A stretch of 64,000 bases of DNA, taken from NCBI RefSeq assembly GCF_000719095.1, contig NZ_JOEH01000005.1:1-64000 (forward strand), written 5' to 3'. Positions 27,130 to 35,773 of the stretch are shown here, piece after piece (position 1 is the first letter of the stretch; each line of letters begins with the position of its first letter). The stretch is from Streptacidiphilus jeojiense (GTDB lineage Bacteria > Actinomycetota > Actinomycetes > Streptomycetales > Streptomycetaceae). A program made the translations under genes and the position numbers. The notes beneath the pieces are model-generated. The model saw nothing but the letters and a program-made list of their open reading frames with translations, searched no databases and had not been told where the DNA came from.

Positions 27130-28509
27130 TCACAGCCCCTTCACGGCCTCCCCCACCGCCCGGTGGAAAGTGGGGTAGGCCCAGATCGTCGCCGCCAGTT
27201 CGGCCAGCGGCAGCCGGGCCTGCACCGCGAGGGTGAGCAGGCCGAGGACCTCGCCGCCGGTCGGGCCGGCCGCGGTGGCGCCGACCAGGACGCCGCCGGC
27301 GGCCACCAGCTTGATGAAGCCGTCGTTGCCCGAGCCGTGCACGAAGCCGCGGGCGCTCGCGGCGAGGTCGGTCACCGAGGTCCGCACCGCCAGTCCCTGG
27401 GCCCGGGCCTGAGCCTCCGTCAGGCCGACCGCGCCGATCTCCGGATCGGTGAAGGTCACCCGGGGCACCGCGTGGTACTCCGCCGGGCGGCCGCCCCGGC
27501 CCAGGATGGCCCGCACCGCCACGTCCGCCTGGTACATCGACATGTGCGTGAACGCGCCCTTGCCGGTGACGTCGCCGATCGCCCACACCCCCGGGGCGCC
27601 CAGCACCCGCATCCGGTCGTCCACCGGCAGCGCCCTGGCGTCGGCCGGTACGCCCAGCACCGAGGCGCCCAGCCGCTCCAGGTCCACCCGCCGCCCCGCG
27701 GACACCAGCAGCCGCTCCGCGCTCAGCCGCTCGCCGCGCCGGCAGACCGCGTTGAACCGCTGCCCGTCGTAGCCGACGGAGACCAGTTCGGCGCCGGTGT
27801 GGAAGGCCAGGCCCTCGGTGGCGAGCACCCGCATCAGCAGCTCCGCCGCCTCCGGCTCCTCCCGCGCCAGCAGCCGCTGCTGCGCCTCCAGCACCGTGAC
27901 GTCGCAGCCGAAGCGCTGCACCGCCTGCCCGAGCTCCAGACCGATCGCCCCGCCGCCCAGCACCAGCAGCGACGACGGCAGCTCCTCGGCCTCGATCAGC
28001 TCGTGGTTGGTCCAGTACGGCGTCCCGGCCAGCCCCGGCACCGGCGGCGCGGACGGCCGGGTGCCGACGGCCAGCACCAGCGCCCGGCGCGGGCGCAGCA
28101 CGGTCTCCGAGTCGTCCGCGCCGACGACGCTGACCTCGCCCGGCCCGGTCAGCCGGGCGGTGCCGCGCAGGAAGGTACCGCCGCGGCTGGTGAAGCGGTC
28201 CACCGCGACCTTGTCGTCCCAGTCGTCGGTGGCCTGCTGGACGTGCCGGTGCACCGGCCGCCAGTCGCTCTGCACCCGGCTGATCCCGGCCGAACCCGGC
28301 ACCCGGTGGGCCTCCCTGACCAGGTTGCCGGCCCGCACCATGATCTTCGAGGGTATGCAGCCCCAGTACGGGCACTCCCCGCCGACCAGCCGTTCGTCGA
28401 CCCCCACGACGTCCCAGCCCGCGTCGGCGAGCCTGCCGGCCACATCCTCCCCTCCGGGACCCATTCCGATGACGACTGCGTCGGGCGTGGAGACTGCGGC
28501 GGCGACCAT
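27130..28509 (-). CDS. FAD/NAD(P)-dependent pyridine nucleotide-disulfide oxidoreductase
   Basis: 459 residues, a full-length class I flavoprotein disulfide reductase. FAD-binding VVIGMGPGGEDVAGRLA lies at residues about 12-28, the redox pair is in GGECPYWGCIPSK (CxxxxC, about residues 43-55), and the second Rossmann motif is LVLGGGAIGLELGQ. A C-terminal dimerisation domain ends PTFHRAVGEA, where dihydrolipoamide and mercuric reductases have HPTxxE; the catalytic-base region thus reads PTFH rather than HPT, so the exact substrate is uncertain. It converges on ugd with a 46-nt gap. Mycothione or lipoamide reduction are possible but not shown. Confidence 0.8.
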   Translation of the reverse strand: MVAAAVSTPDAVVIGMGPGGEDVAGRLADAGWDVVGVDERLVGGECPYWGCIPSKIMVRAGNLVREAHRVPGSAGISRVQSDWRPVHRHVQQATDDWDDKVAVDRFTSRGGTFLRGTARLTGPGEVSVVGADDSETVLRPRRALVLAVGTRPSAPPVPGLAGTPYWTNHELIEAEELPSSLLVLGGGAIGLELGQAVQRFGCDVTVLEAQQRLLAREEPEAAELLMRVLATEGLAFHTGAELVSVGYDGQRFNAVCRRGERLSAERLLVSAGRRVDLERLGASVLGVPADARALPVDDRMRVLGAPGVWAIGDVTGKGAFTHMSMYQADVAVRAILGRGGRPAEYHAVPRVTFTDPEIGAVGLTEAQARAQGLAVRTSVTDLAASARGFVHGSGNDGFIKLVAAGGVLVGATAAGPTGGEVLGLLTLAVQARLPLAELAATIWAYPTFHRAVGEAVKGL

Positions 28510-28609
28510 GACCGGCTCCCTGAGTTGGGGGGATGTGGCCTGCGTCGTTCCAAAGTACTAGCAGTCGGAGACAGTGTCTCGCGGTCCGGGACGGCGCCGG
28601 TCGCCGGCC

Positions 28610-30478
28610 TCAGCCGTCGGCGGAGAAGCCCACGGTGATGTCCTGGAAGCGCAGCAGCCCGGTGTGCCAGTCGGCGACGGGATAGTCGACGAGGATGTCG
28701 TACTCGGTCCCGTTCTCGTCGAAGAGCTGCTCGATGGCGTGGTGCGGGACGCCGTCGGCGTTGGTGAAGGTGTACTCCCAGACGGCACCCGGGTACTGCT
28801 TCTGGAAGGTGTTCCGGTCCATGCTGACCCGTTGGTAGGTCTTGTCGTTGGTGAGGAGGTCCTTCTCCATCGCCTGGGCGTGCTGGAGCGGGGTGACCCC
28901 CTGGTTCGGGGTGACCCCGAAGATCACCTGGTGCATCCCGTTGTCGGGGCTGTACTTGATCGCGAGACGACCGTCCCGTTGGTAGGCGGTCCAGGGCACG
29001 CCCCCGCTCTCCGGCGGCAGCGGGAAGGTGAATCCGGCCGGGTCCTGCTGCCAGCTGTAGCCGTCCGCCAGCGACGGGCTGGGTACGGCCGAGCTGGGCG
29101 CGCCGGTGGAGGGCGCCGACCCGGTGGGCGAGGGCGGCGGCGAGACCTGACCGCCGGCGGACCCGCTGGTGTGGTTGTGGCGGGTGAGCTCGTAGGCGGC
29201 GCCGCCGCCGATCAGCGCCGCGACCAGGCCCGCGGCCAGCAGGGTCGGCCAGACCCGGCGCCCGCGGCGGCCGTGGCCCGCCGCCTGGTGCTGCGTGCCG
29301 CCGTGATGCGGCCCGCCGTGCTGCGTGCCGCCGTACGGCGGCCCGTCCTGCAGCGGTGCGGTGTGCTGCGTCCCGGTGTGCTGCGGCGCGGGCTGCCGGC
29401 CCTGGGCGGCGGTGGGCCGGTACTCGGCCTCCACGAAGGTCGGCCGGATCGGCTCGGACTTGGCCGTGGGGGCGTGGGTGTGCTCGGAGAGGCCGCTGCG
29501 GTCCGCCAGCGGGACCCCCGCGGTGGGGCTGTACAGCGGGCTGGGGCCCTGCGGGGCGGACAGCGCGGTGGTGTGGCCGGCCGCCACGTTCTCCAGCATC
29601 CGGATCGCCTCAGGAGCGGACGGCCGCTCGGCCGGGTCCTTGCTCATCAGGGCGTGCAGCACCGGCGCCAGCGCCCCGGCGTTGCGCGGCTCCGGCAGCG
29701 GGTCGGTGACCACCGCAGCCAACGTTGTCAGCGGCGAGTCGCGGCGGAACGGGGACTGGCCCTCCACGGCCGCGTAGAGGGTCGCCCCCAGGCCCCACAG
29801 GTCCGACTCGGGGCCGGGACGAGAGCCGTGCACCCGCTCGGGCGCCAGGTAGTCGGGCGAGCCGATCAGGTCGCCGGTACGGGTGAGCGCGGAGTCGCCC
29901 TCGAAGGTGGCGATGCCGAAGTCGGTGAGCACCACCCGCCCGGTGCTCCGCTCCAGCAGCACGTTGGCGGGCTTCACATCGCGGTGGATCACCCCGGCCT
30001 GGTGCCCCCGGTACAGCGCGGCCAGCACCTGGGCGCCGATCCCGGCGGCCTCGCGGGGGCTGAGCGTGCCCTCCTGCTCCACCAGCTCGGCCAGCGAACG
30101 GCCGTCGATCAGCTCCATCACGATCCACGGCTTGCCGTCCTGCTCGACGACGTCGTGGATGGTGATCACGCCGGGGTGCTTGATCCGCGCGGCGGCGCGG
30201 GCCTCCTGCTTCATCCGGGACTGGACGATCAGCAGGTCCTCCTCGGCCAGGTGCCCGACCGAGAGCTCCTTGACCGCGACCTCGCGGTCCAGCATCCGGT
30301 CCTCGGCCCGCCAGACGGTCCCCATCCCGCCCCGGCCCAGCCGTGCCCCCAGCAGATAGCGACCGGCCAGGGTCCTGGGCACCTGGGCGTCCGCCTGCGT
30401 GGCAGGACGGCGCGACGACTGTCCGTCACGCCCCTCACCCCGCTCGGACCCGAGTACCGAGTCCTCTTCCCTACCCAC
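28610..30478 (-). CDS. Transmembrane Ser/Thr protein kinase (PASTA-less, extracellular sensor tail)
   Basis: 622 residues. GTG 30478 has GAGGGGG upstream. The kinase domain spans residues about 41-300 with LGRGGMGTVW (P-loop), VAVK (Lys70), HRDVKPAN (catalytic Asp167) and DFG (186-188); all catalytic residues are present. A His/Gln/Gly-rich linker with three GTQH repeats leads to one membrane helix (about 410-429). An extracytoplasmic tail of about 190 residues, with no known domain, may sense a signal. The kinase should autophosphorylate and phosphorylate cytosolic partners. It is the third of three tandem kinase-family genes on this strand, 183 nt after the pseudokinase. Confidence 0.9.
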   Translation of the reverse strand: MGREEDSVLGSERGEGRDGQSSRRPATQADAQVPRTLAGRYLLGARLGRGGMGTVWRAEDRMLDREVAVKELSVGHLAEEDLLIVQSRMKQEARAAARIKHPGVITIHDVVEQDGKPWIVMELIDGRSLAELVEQEGTLSPREAAGIGAQVLAALYRGHQAGVIHRDVKPANVLLERSTGRVVLTDFGIATFEGDSALTRTGDLIGSPDYLAPERVHGSRPGPESDLWGLGATLYAAVEGQSPFRRDSPLTTLAAVVTDPLPEPRNAGALAPVLHALMSKDPAERPSAPEAIRMLENVAAGHTTALSAPQGPSPLYSPTAGVPLADRSGLSEHTHAPTAKSEPIRPTFVEAEYRPTAAQGRQPAPQHTGTQHTAPLQDGPPYGGTQHGGPHHGGTQHQAAGHGRRGRRVWPTLLAAGLVAALIGGGAAYELTRHNHTSGSAGGQVSPPPSPTGSAPSTGAPSSAVPSPSLADGYSWQQDPAGFTFPLPPESGGVPWTAYQRDGRLAIKYSPDNGMHQVIFGVTPNQGVTPLQHAQAMEKDLLTNDKTYQRVSMDRNTFQKQYPGAVWEYTFTNADGVPHHAIEQLFDENGTEYDILVDYPVADWHTGLLRFQDITVGFSADG

Positions 30479-30661
30479 CGTGCCCCCTCGCCAGTGTCCT
30501 GCCGTTTGCGTCCAAGCCTGCGGCGACTGGCCTGTCCGAGAAGAATCAGCCGGTGGCACTGCACGACAACCCCAGGGTTTGCTGCACAGCCTAGGCAACA
30601 CCCGGGTCTGCTGGATAGCCGGGGTGACTCATGTGACCGGCCTGTAATGGTCCGGAACCGG

Positions 30662-32032
30662 TCAGCGGGCCACCAGAACGGTCACCATCAGGGCAATGAG
30701 GACGAAGAGCATGATGCCACTGATCAGCATCACGCCCAGTAACGCAGGGTGCCGATGCGGTGCGGCGTGTCGATGGTGCGACTCGTGCGGGAAGTCCGGA
30801 TGCTCCAGCACCTCGCCGCGCCCGCGGCGGGCCGGCAGCAGCGCGGCCACCGTGAGCAGCTCGTCCTGGTCGATCGGCTCCGGGGCGCGGACCAGCAGCC
30901 GTCGTATCTGCTCGGCCGCCTCGGGCAGTCCCAGCCGCTCGGCGGGGTCGGGCCGCAGCAGCGCCTGCACCAGCGGGCCCAGCGGGCCGCACTCCGGCAG
31001 CGGGGCGGGCGGCCGGCCCGGCTGCCGGGCCGATCCCCTGGCGGCGATCGCCGGGTGGGGATCGCCGCCGACCGATCGGATCCGGCCGGAGCGCGCGGCG
31101 GCGAACAGCTCCTCGGTGTCCTGCTCCGGGAACGGGGACGCACCGGTCACCGAGCGGTAGAGCAGCACCCCCAGCGCCCAGGCGTCCGCCTCGGGGCCGA
31201 CCCCAGTTCCGGTACCGGCGGCACCGCCGGCGGCCACCGCCTCGGCGTCCATCGGCTGCGGACCGGCCTGCTCCGGCGACCAGCGCTCGGCGACCGCCCC
31301 GACGATCACCGCCCTGGCGTCCCTGGCCCGGACCCTGGCCAGCGACCAGGGGATGTCCGGCACACCGGCGGCCGGCAGTTCCGCCCCGGGGCCGCCGCAG
31401 AGCGCCTCCTGCGCCGCTCCCACCACCAGTCCGCCGGCCAGCGCGGTGCCGTCGGCGCACACCGTCACCGTGTCCGGGGTGAGGTTCCCGTGCACCAGGC
31501 CGACGGCGTGCACCGCCCGCAGCGCCGAGAGCAGGTCGTGCCCCATCTCGGCGGCCCGGTAGGGCGACAGCGGGCCGCGGTCGAGCAGGGTCCGCAGCGG
31601 GACCCCCGGCAGCGATTCCCCCGCCACCCACAGGTAGCCGTTCTCGTCGAAGACCTGGAAGACCTGGGTCAGCCGGGGGTGGTCGGGGACGATCCCGGCG
31701 ACATAGGTCGCCTGGGTCAGCGCCCGGCCGACGGTGCTGTCGGCCTGCGCGGCGAGCGCCACCTGGTCGTAGGGCAGCACCAGTTCGGGCAGCGGTACGG
31801 CGTCGAGCCGCACCTCGGCGCCGCTGCGCTGGTCCAGCGCCGCGGCACCGCTCTCCTGGCCGCGCCCCTCCAGCAGGTAGCGCCCGGCGAGCACCCGGCC
31901 GCCGGCCGCCGCCCGGGGAGCCGGAACGGCGCCGCGGGCGCCCCGCCCCGTCCTGGCGGCCCTGCCCGCCTTGGCCGTCCGATCCGCCTTGGCCGTCCGG
32001 TCCGCCTTGGCCGTCCGGTCCGTCCTGCTCAT
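30662..32032 (-). CDS. Membrane-anchored pseudokinase of the Ser/Thr kinase family
   Basis: 456 residues from ATG 32032, with GGGAGGTGG upstream. The fold is that of a bacterial Ser/Thr kinase (RYLLEG, then YRAAEMGHDLLSALRAVHAVGLVHGNLTPDTV), but catalytic residues are lost. The P-loop lacks its glycines, the VAVK Lys is Arg, HRD is HGN (181-183) and no DFG is found. A single C-terminal membrane helix (about 435-455) leaves almost nothing outside. The N-terminus holds tandem ADRTAK repeats (residues 5-21). Such pseudokinases usually act as scaffolds or allosteric partners. Lying between two active-type kinases, it may regulate one of them; that is inferred. Confidence 0.85.
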   Translation of the reverse strand: MSRTDRTAKADRTAKADRTAKAGRAARTGRGARGAVPAPRAAAGGRVLAGRYLLEGRGQESGAAALDQRSGAEVRLDAVPLPELVLPYDQVALAAQADSTVGRALTQATYVAGIVPDHPRLTQVFQVFDENGYLWVAGESLPGVPLRTLLDRGPLSPYRAAEMGHDLLSALRAVHAVGLVHGNLTPDTVTVCADGTALAGGLVVGAAQEALCGGPGAELPAAGVPDIPWSLARVRARDARAVIVGAVAERWSPEQAGPQPMDAEAVAAGGAAGTGTGVGPEADAWALGVLLYRSVTGASPFPEQDTEELFAAARSGRIRSVGGDPHPAIAARGSARQPGRPPAPLPECGPLGPLVQALLRPDPAERLGLPEAAEQIRRLLVRAPEPIDQDELLTVAALLPARRGRGEVLEHPDFPHESHHRHAAPHRHPALLGVMLISGIMLFVLIALMVTVLVAR

Positions 32033-32108
32033 GCCGCCACCTCCCTCGTCAGCCCGTCCGCCCGTCCGCACGCGAGTGCTCGACCTCAGCGTACGTCCCG
32101 ACGAGCCG

Positions 32109-33890
32109 TCAGCCCGCAGGCTGGAAGCTGGAGAAGAAACGGTTCAGGAGCTGCTGGTTCCTGGCGTCCTTCCAGGTGGCGTCCGGGGCGGTCCAGTAGA
32201 TGGCGTAGCCGTGGTGCGCGTCGGTGACGAAGCCGCGGTTGAGCGAGTGCAGCGTCGTCCCCGCGTGGGAGTAGGTCCATTCCCAGTCGGCGGCGTCCCA
32301 ACCGTCGCGGTAGCCGACGGTCCGCAGGGCGACCCTCCGGTAGTCGGGGAAGCCGCCGGAGATCGCCGCCTCCTCGGTGCGCCAGGCGCCGACCGCGCTG
32401 CTGCCGGGGGTGCTGGTCGCGTCCAACTGCAGTGTCCCCGCCGGTCCGTGGTACTTCCAGCTGGTGCCGCTGCTGCTCACCAGGGTCCAGCCGACCGGGA
32501 TCTCCACCGTGGAGCCGCCCGGGCCCTGCACCCGGTGGAACGCCCCGGCCGCTGCGGTCCCCGAGGCGGCGGAGGAGGCAGCCGAGCCGGCCGCAGCCGA
32601 GCCCGAGCCTGTGCCCGTACCGGCTCCCGTCGAGGCGGCCCCGGACACCGAGGCCGAGGCCGAGACGGACGCCACCGTGCTCCCCTGCACCGAGGCGCCC
32701 CGGGAGGCGTTCCGGTGGTTGCCGTTCCGGGCGGCGGCCACGGCCGCGACCACCCCGATCGCCACCACCAGCAGCAGCACCAGCAGGACCAGCAGCGGCC
32801 GCACCCGGCGCCGCCCCGCCGTCGACACGGTCGGCGTCCCGTAGGGCGTCGCCGGCCCGTACGGGACGGAGTGCCGCACCCCGGACGGCGGCAGCGGCGG
32901 GACCGGCTGGATCCGGGTCTGCTCGGGCTGCGCCCCGGTGACCGGCGCCGGCACCGGCTCGTCCGGCTGGTCCAGCACCGCCTGCAGCATCCGCCGGGCC
33001 TCGGCCTCGTTCAGCCGGTCGTCCGGGTCCTTGCGGAGCAGTCCCTCGATCACCGGGACCAGCGCGCCGCCGCCCTTCGGCGGCGCCAGCTCCTCCGTCA
33101 TCACCGCCGTCAGCGTCGACAGCGCCGAGCCCTTGTCGTACGGCGGGTGCCCCTCGACCATCGCGTACAGCGTCGCCCCGAGCGACCACAGGTCCGACGG
33201 GGCGCCGGGTATCCGGCCGCGGGCCCGCTCCGGCGATATGTAGGAGGGGGCGCCGACCAGCATCCCGGTGGAGGTCACCGAGGGGTCGCCCTCGACCCGG
33301 GCGATGCCGAAGTCGGTCAGCACCACCCTGCCGTCGTGCCCGATCAGCACATTGGACGGCTTGACGTCCCGGTGCAGGATCCCCGAGCGGTGCGCCTCGG
33401 TCAGCACCCCCAGCAGGTCCAGGCCGATCTCGGCGGCCCGGCGCGGCGTCAGCACCCCGTCCTCGCGGATCACCTGGCTCAGCGCGCGCGACTCGACCAG
33501 CTCCATCACGATCCACGGCCGGTCGTCCTCCTCGACCACGTCGTAGACGGTGACGGCGGCGGTGTGCCGGATCCGGGCGATCGCCTTGGCCTCGGTGAGG
33601 GCGCGGGCGATCAGCCGATGCCGCTCGTCCTCGTCCACCCCGGTGAGCCGCAGCTGCTTCACCGCGACGTCGCGGCCCAGCATCTCGTCCTTGGCACGCC
33701 AGACCGTACCCATACCGCCCTGCCCGAGCACGGACGCCAGCCGGTAGCGGCCGGCGAGCAGCCGACCGGCCGCCGCGCCGCCGCCTTCCGCGGGCGTTGC
33801 CGCCTTCGCCCCGGACTTCTCGGCACCGGACTTCTCAGCACCGGCCTGCCGGGCTTCGGCCTGCTGGGCACTGGCACGCTCGTTGGTCAT
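32109..33890 (-). CDS. Transmembrane Ser/Thr protein kinase with extracellular C-terminal domain
   Basis: 593 residues. ATG 33890 is followed by a low-complexity Ala/Glu/Lys-rich segment with a duplicated GAEKS. The kinase domain (about 49-305) has GQGGMGTVW, VAVK (Lys78), HRDVKPSN (Asp175) and DFG (193-195). A Pro-rich juxtamembrane region and a membrane helix (about 365-387) lead to a Ser/Ala/Gly-rich stalk and an extracytoplasmic domain of about 150 residues. That domain (FHRVQGPGGSTVEIPVGW and on to LLNRFFSSFQPAG) resembles the sensor tail of the third kinase. It is first in the three-gene kinase run, 76 nt before the pseudokinase. A perfect 14-bp palindrome lies 24 nt upstream of its start. 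Confidence 0.9.
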   Translation of the reverse strand: MTNERASAQQAEARQAGAEKSGAEKSGAKAATPAEGGGAAAGRLLAGRYRLASVLGQGGMGTVWRAKDEMLGRDVAVKQLRLTGVDEDERHRLIARALTEAKAIARIRHTAAVTVYDVVEEDDRPWIVMELVESRALSQVIREDGVLTPRRAAEIGLDLLGVLTEAHRSGILHRDVKPSNVLIGHDGRVVLTDFGIARVEGDPSVTSTGMLVGAPSYISPERARGRIPGAPSDLWSLGATLYAMVEGHPPYDKGSALSTLTAVMTEELAPPKGGGALVPVIEGLLRKDPDDRLNEAEARRMLQAVLDQPDEPVPAPVTGAQPEQTRIQPVPPLPPSGVRHSVPYGPATPYGTPTVSTAGRRRVRPLLVLLVLLLVVAIGVVAAVAAARNGNHRNASRGASVQGSTVASVSASASVSGAASTGAGTGTGSGSAAAGSAASSAASGTAAAGAFHRVQGPGGSTVEIPVGWTLVSSSGTSWKYHGPAGTLQLDATSTPGSSAVGAWRTEEAAISGGFPDYRRVALRTVGYRDGWDAADWEWTYSHAGTTLHSLNRGFVTDAHHGYAIYWTAPDATWKDARNQQLLNRFFSSFQPAG

Positions 33891-33914
33891 CCGGATGAGG
33901 TCCCCTCCACCTTC

Positions 33915-33928
33915 GGTACGTACGTACC
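33915..33928. promoter_or_regulatory. Perfect 14-bp palindrome upstream of the kinase run
   Basis: GGTACGTACGTACC reads identically on both strands and lies between the end of glpD (33938) and the first kinase start (33890). Position and symmetry suit a dimeric repressor or activator site. No matching regulator motif is known to me. Confidence 0.4.
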
Positions 33929-33937
33929 AATCCTCCC

Positions 33938-35647
33938 CTACCCCAGCGGCACGATGTCCTGCGCCCCCAGCCGGGCCGCGTCCGCGGTCAGGTCGTCGGG
34001 CTGCTGCTGCGACTCGCGCTCCGCCTCCACCCGCTTCCGGTAGTGCTCCACCTCGCGGTCCACCTGCCCCTTGTCCCAACCGAGTTCACCGGCCATCAGC
34101 TCGGCCGTCTCCACCATCGCGGCGGTGCCGCGGTCGAAGGTCTCGATGGAGATCCGGGTCCGCCTGGCCAGCACGTCGTCCAGGTGCCTGGCGCCCTCGT
34201 AGCGGGCCGCGTAGACCACCTCGGCGCGCAGGTAGTCGTCCGAGCCCGACAGTGCGTCAGCCAGCGTGGGGTCCTCGGCGATCAGCGCCAGCACCTCCTC
34301 GGCCAGCGAGCCGTAGCGGTTCAGCAGGTGCTCGATCCTGGCGATGTGCAGTCCGCTGCGCCGGGCCAGCTCGGCCCGGCCGTTCCACAGCGCCTGGTAG
34401 CCCTCGGCGCCCAGCAGCGGCACCCGCTCGGTGCAGGACGGCGCGACCCGCTGATCCAGCCCGTGCACCACCTCGTCCACGGCGTCCTCGGCCATCACCC
34501 GGTAGGTGGTGTACTTGCCGCCGGCCACCACCACCAGCCCCGGCACCGCGTGCTGCACCACGTGCTCGCGGCTGAGCTTGGAGGTGGCGTCCGACTCCCC
34601 GGCCAGCAGCGGGCGCAGCCCGGCGTAGACGCCCTCGACGTCCTCCCTGGTCAGCGGCACCGCCAGCACCGAGTTCACATGGTCGAGCAGGTACTCGATG
34701 TCGGCGCTGCTGGCCGCCGGGTGGTCCTTGCCGAGGTTCCACTCGGTGTCGGTGGTGCCCACGATCCAGTGCCGGCCCCAGGGGATGACGAAGAGCACGC
34801 TCTTCTCGGTGCGCAGGATCAGCCCGGTCGAGGAGTGGATCCGGTCCCGCGGCACCACCAGGTGGATCCCCTTGGAGGCGCGGACGTGGAACTGCCCGCG
34901 CTCGCCCACCAGCGCCTGGGTCTCGTCGGTCCACACCCCGGTCGCGTTGACCACCTGCCGGGCGCGCACCTCGAACTCGCCGCCCTGCTCCAGGTCGTGC
35001 ACCCGGGCGCCGACCACCCGCTCGCCCTCGCGCAGGAAGCCGACCACCCGGGCCCGGTTGGCGGCCAGCGCCCCGTAGGAGGCCGCGGTGCGCACCAGGG
35101 TGGTGACGAAGCGGGCGTCGTCCATCTGCGCGTCGTAGTACTGCACCGCGCCGACCAGGGCGTCCTTGCGCAGACAGGGTGCCTGCCGCAGGGCCTGGCG
35201 GCGGGTCAGGTGACGGTGCACCGGCAGCCCCCGGCCGTGGCCGCCGGCCACCGACATCGCGTCGTACAGGGCCACCCCGGAGCCGACGTAGGGCCGCTCC
35301 CAGCCGCGGTGCTGCAGCGGGTAGAGGAACGGCACCGGTTTGACCAGATGCGGCGCCAGCGTCTCCAGCAGCAGCCCGCGCTCCTTCAGCGCCTCCTTGA
35401 CCAGCGCGAAGTCCAGCATCTCCAGATAGCGCAACCCCCCGTGGATCAGCTTGCTGGAACGGCTGGACGTCCCCGACGCCCAGTCCCTCGCCTCGACCAG
35501 ACCGGTCGCGAGGCCGCGGGTCACGGCGTCCAGCGCCGTCCCCGCACCGACCACCCCGCCGCCGACCACCAGCACGTCGAGTTCCTGCTCGGCCATCCGG
35601 GCCAGTGCGCCCGCCCGCTCGGCCGGTCCCAGTTTCGCGCTACGCAA
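33938..35647 (-). CDS. glpD: Aerobic glycerol-3-phosphate dehydrogenase
   Basis: 569 residues. This FAD enzyme oxidises sn-glycerol 3-phosphate to dihydroxyacetone phosphate and passes electrons to quinone at the membrane. The FAD motif VVGGGVVGAGTALDAVTRG lies at residues about 27-45. Family blocks follow: SSRSSKLIHGGLRYLE, then FVIPWGRHWIVGTTDTEW, then GGKYTTYRVMAEDAVD, with a normal C-terminal cap. The start is TTG 35647, preceded by CGGAGG at a 5-nt spacing; the next ATG is 17 codons in and would sit almost on the FAD fold. No glpF or glpK is adjacent, so it looks monocistronic, downstream of the guaB3 terminator. Confidence 0.95.
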   Translation of the reverse strand: MRSAKLGPAERAGALARMAEQELDVLVVGGGVVGAGTALDAVTRGLATGLVEARDWASGTSSRSSKLIHGGLRYLEMLDFALVKEALKERGLLLETLAPHLVKPVPFLYPLQHRGWERPYVGSGVALYDAMSVAGGHGRGLPVHRHLTRRQALRQAPCLRKDALVGAVQYYDAQMDDARFVTTLVRTAASYGALAANRARVVGFLREGERVVGARVHDLEQGGEFEVRARQVVNATGVWTDETQALVGERGQFHVRASKGIHLVVPRDRIHSSTGLILRTEKSVLFVIPWGRHWIVGTTDTEWNLGKDHPAASSADIEYLLDHVNSVLAVPLTREDVEGVYAGLRPLLAGESDATSKLSREHVVQHAVPGLVVVAGGKYTTYRVMAEDAVDEVVHGLDQRVAPSCTERVPLLGAEGYQALWNGRAELARRSGLHIARIEHLLNRYGSLAEEVLALIAEDPTLADALSGSDDYLRAEVVYAARYEGARHLDDVLARRTRISIETFDRGTAAMVETAELMAGELGWDKGQVDREVEHYRKRVEAERESQQQPDDLTADAARLGAQDIVPLG

Positions 35648-35723
35648 GGCTGCCTCCGTGTGCTCCGACAGGACCTACTCACGGCAAGTCTGCCGCTTTG
35701 CTCCAGAATCGCAGGGAAAAGCA

Positions 35724-35757
35724 CACGTCCCCGGCACGGGAACGCGCCGGGGACGTG
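35724..35757 (-). terminator. Hairpin terminator after guaB3
   Basis: The arms CACGTCCCCGGC (35724-35735) and GCCGGGGACGTG (35746-35757) form a 12-bp perfect stem with a 10-nt loop. It lies 17 nt past the guaB3 stop and about 77 nt before the glpD start on the same strand, so it should separate the two transcripts. Confidence 0.75.
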
Positions 35758-35773
35758 GATGGAAGGACAACGG

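Noticed and set aside
27096..27131. Direct repeat CGGCGGCGCCGGTC (27096-27109 and 27118-27131) between ugd and the oxidoreductase
   Set aside because: Short and simple GC-rich sequence, partly in the oxidoreductase stop codon, with no clear hairpin or functional meaning.
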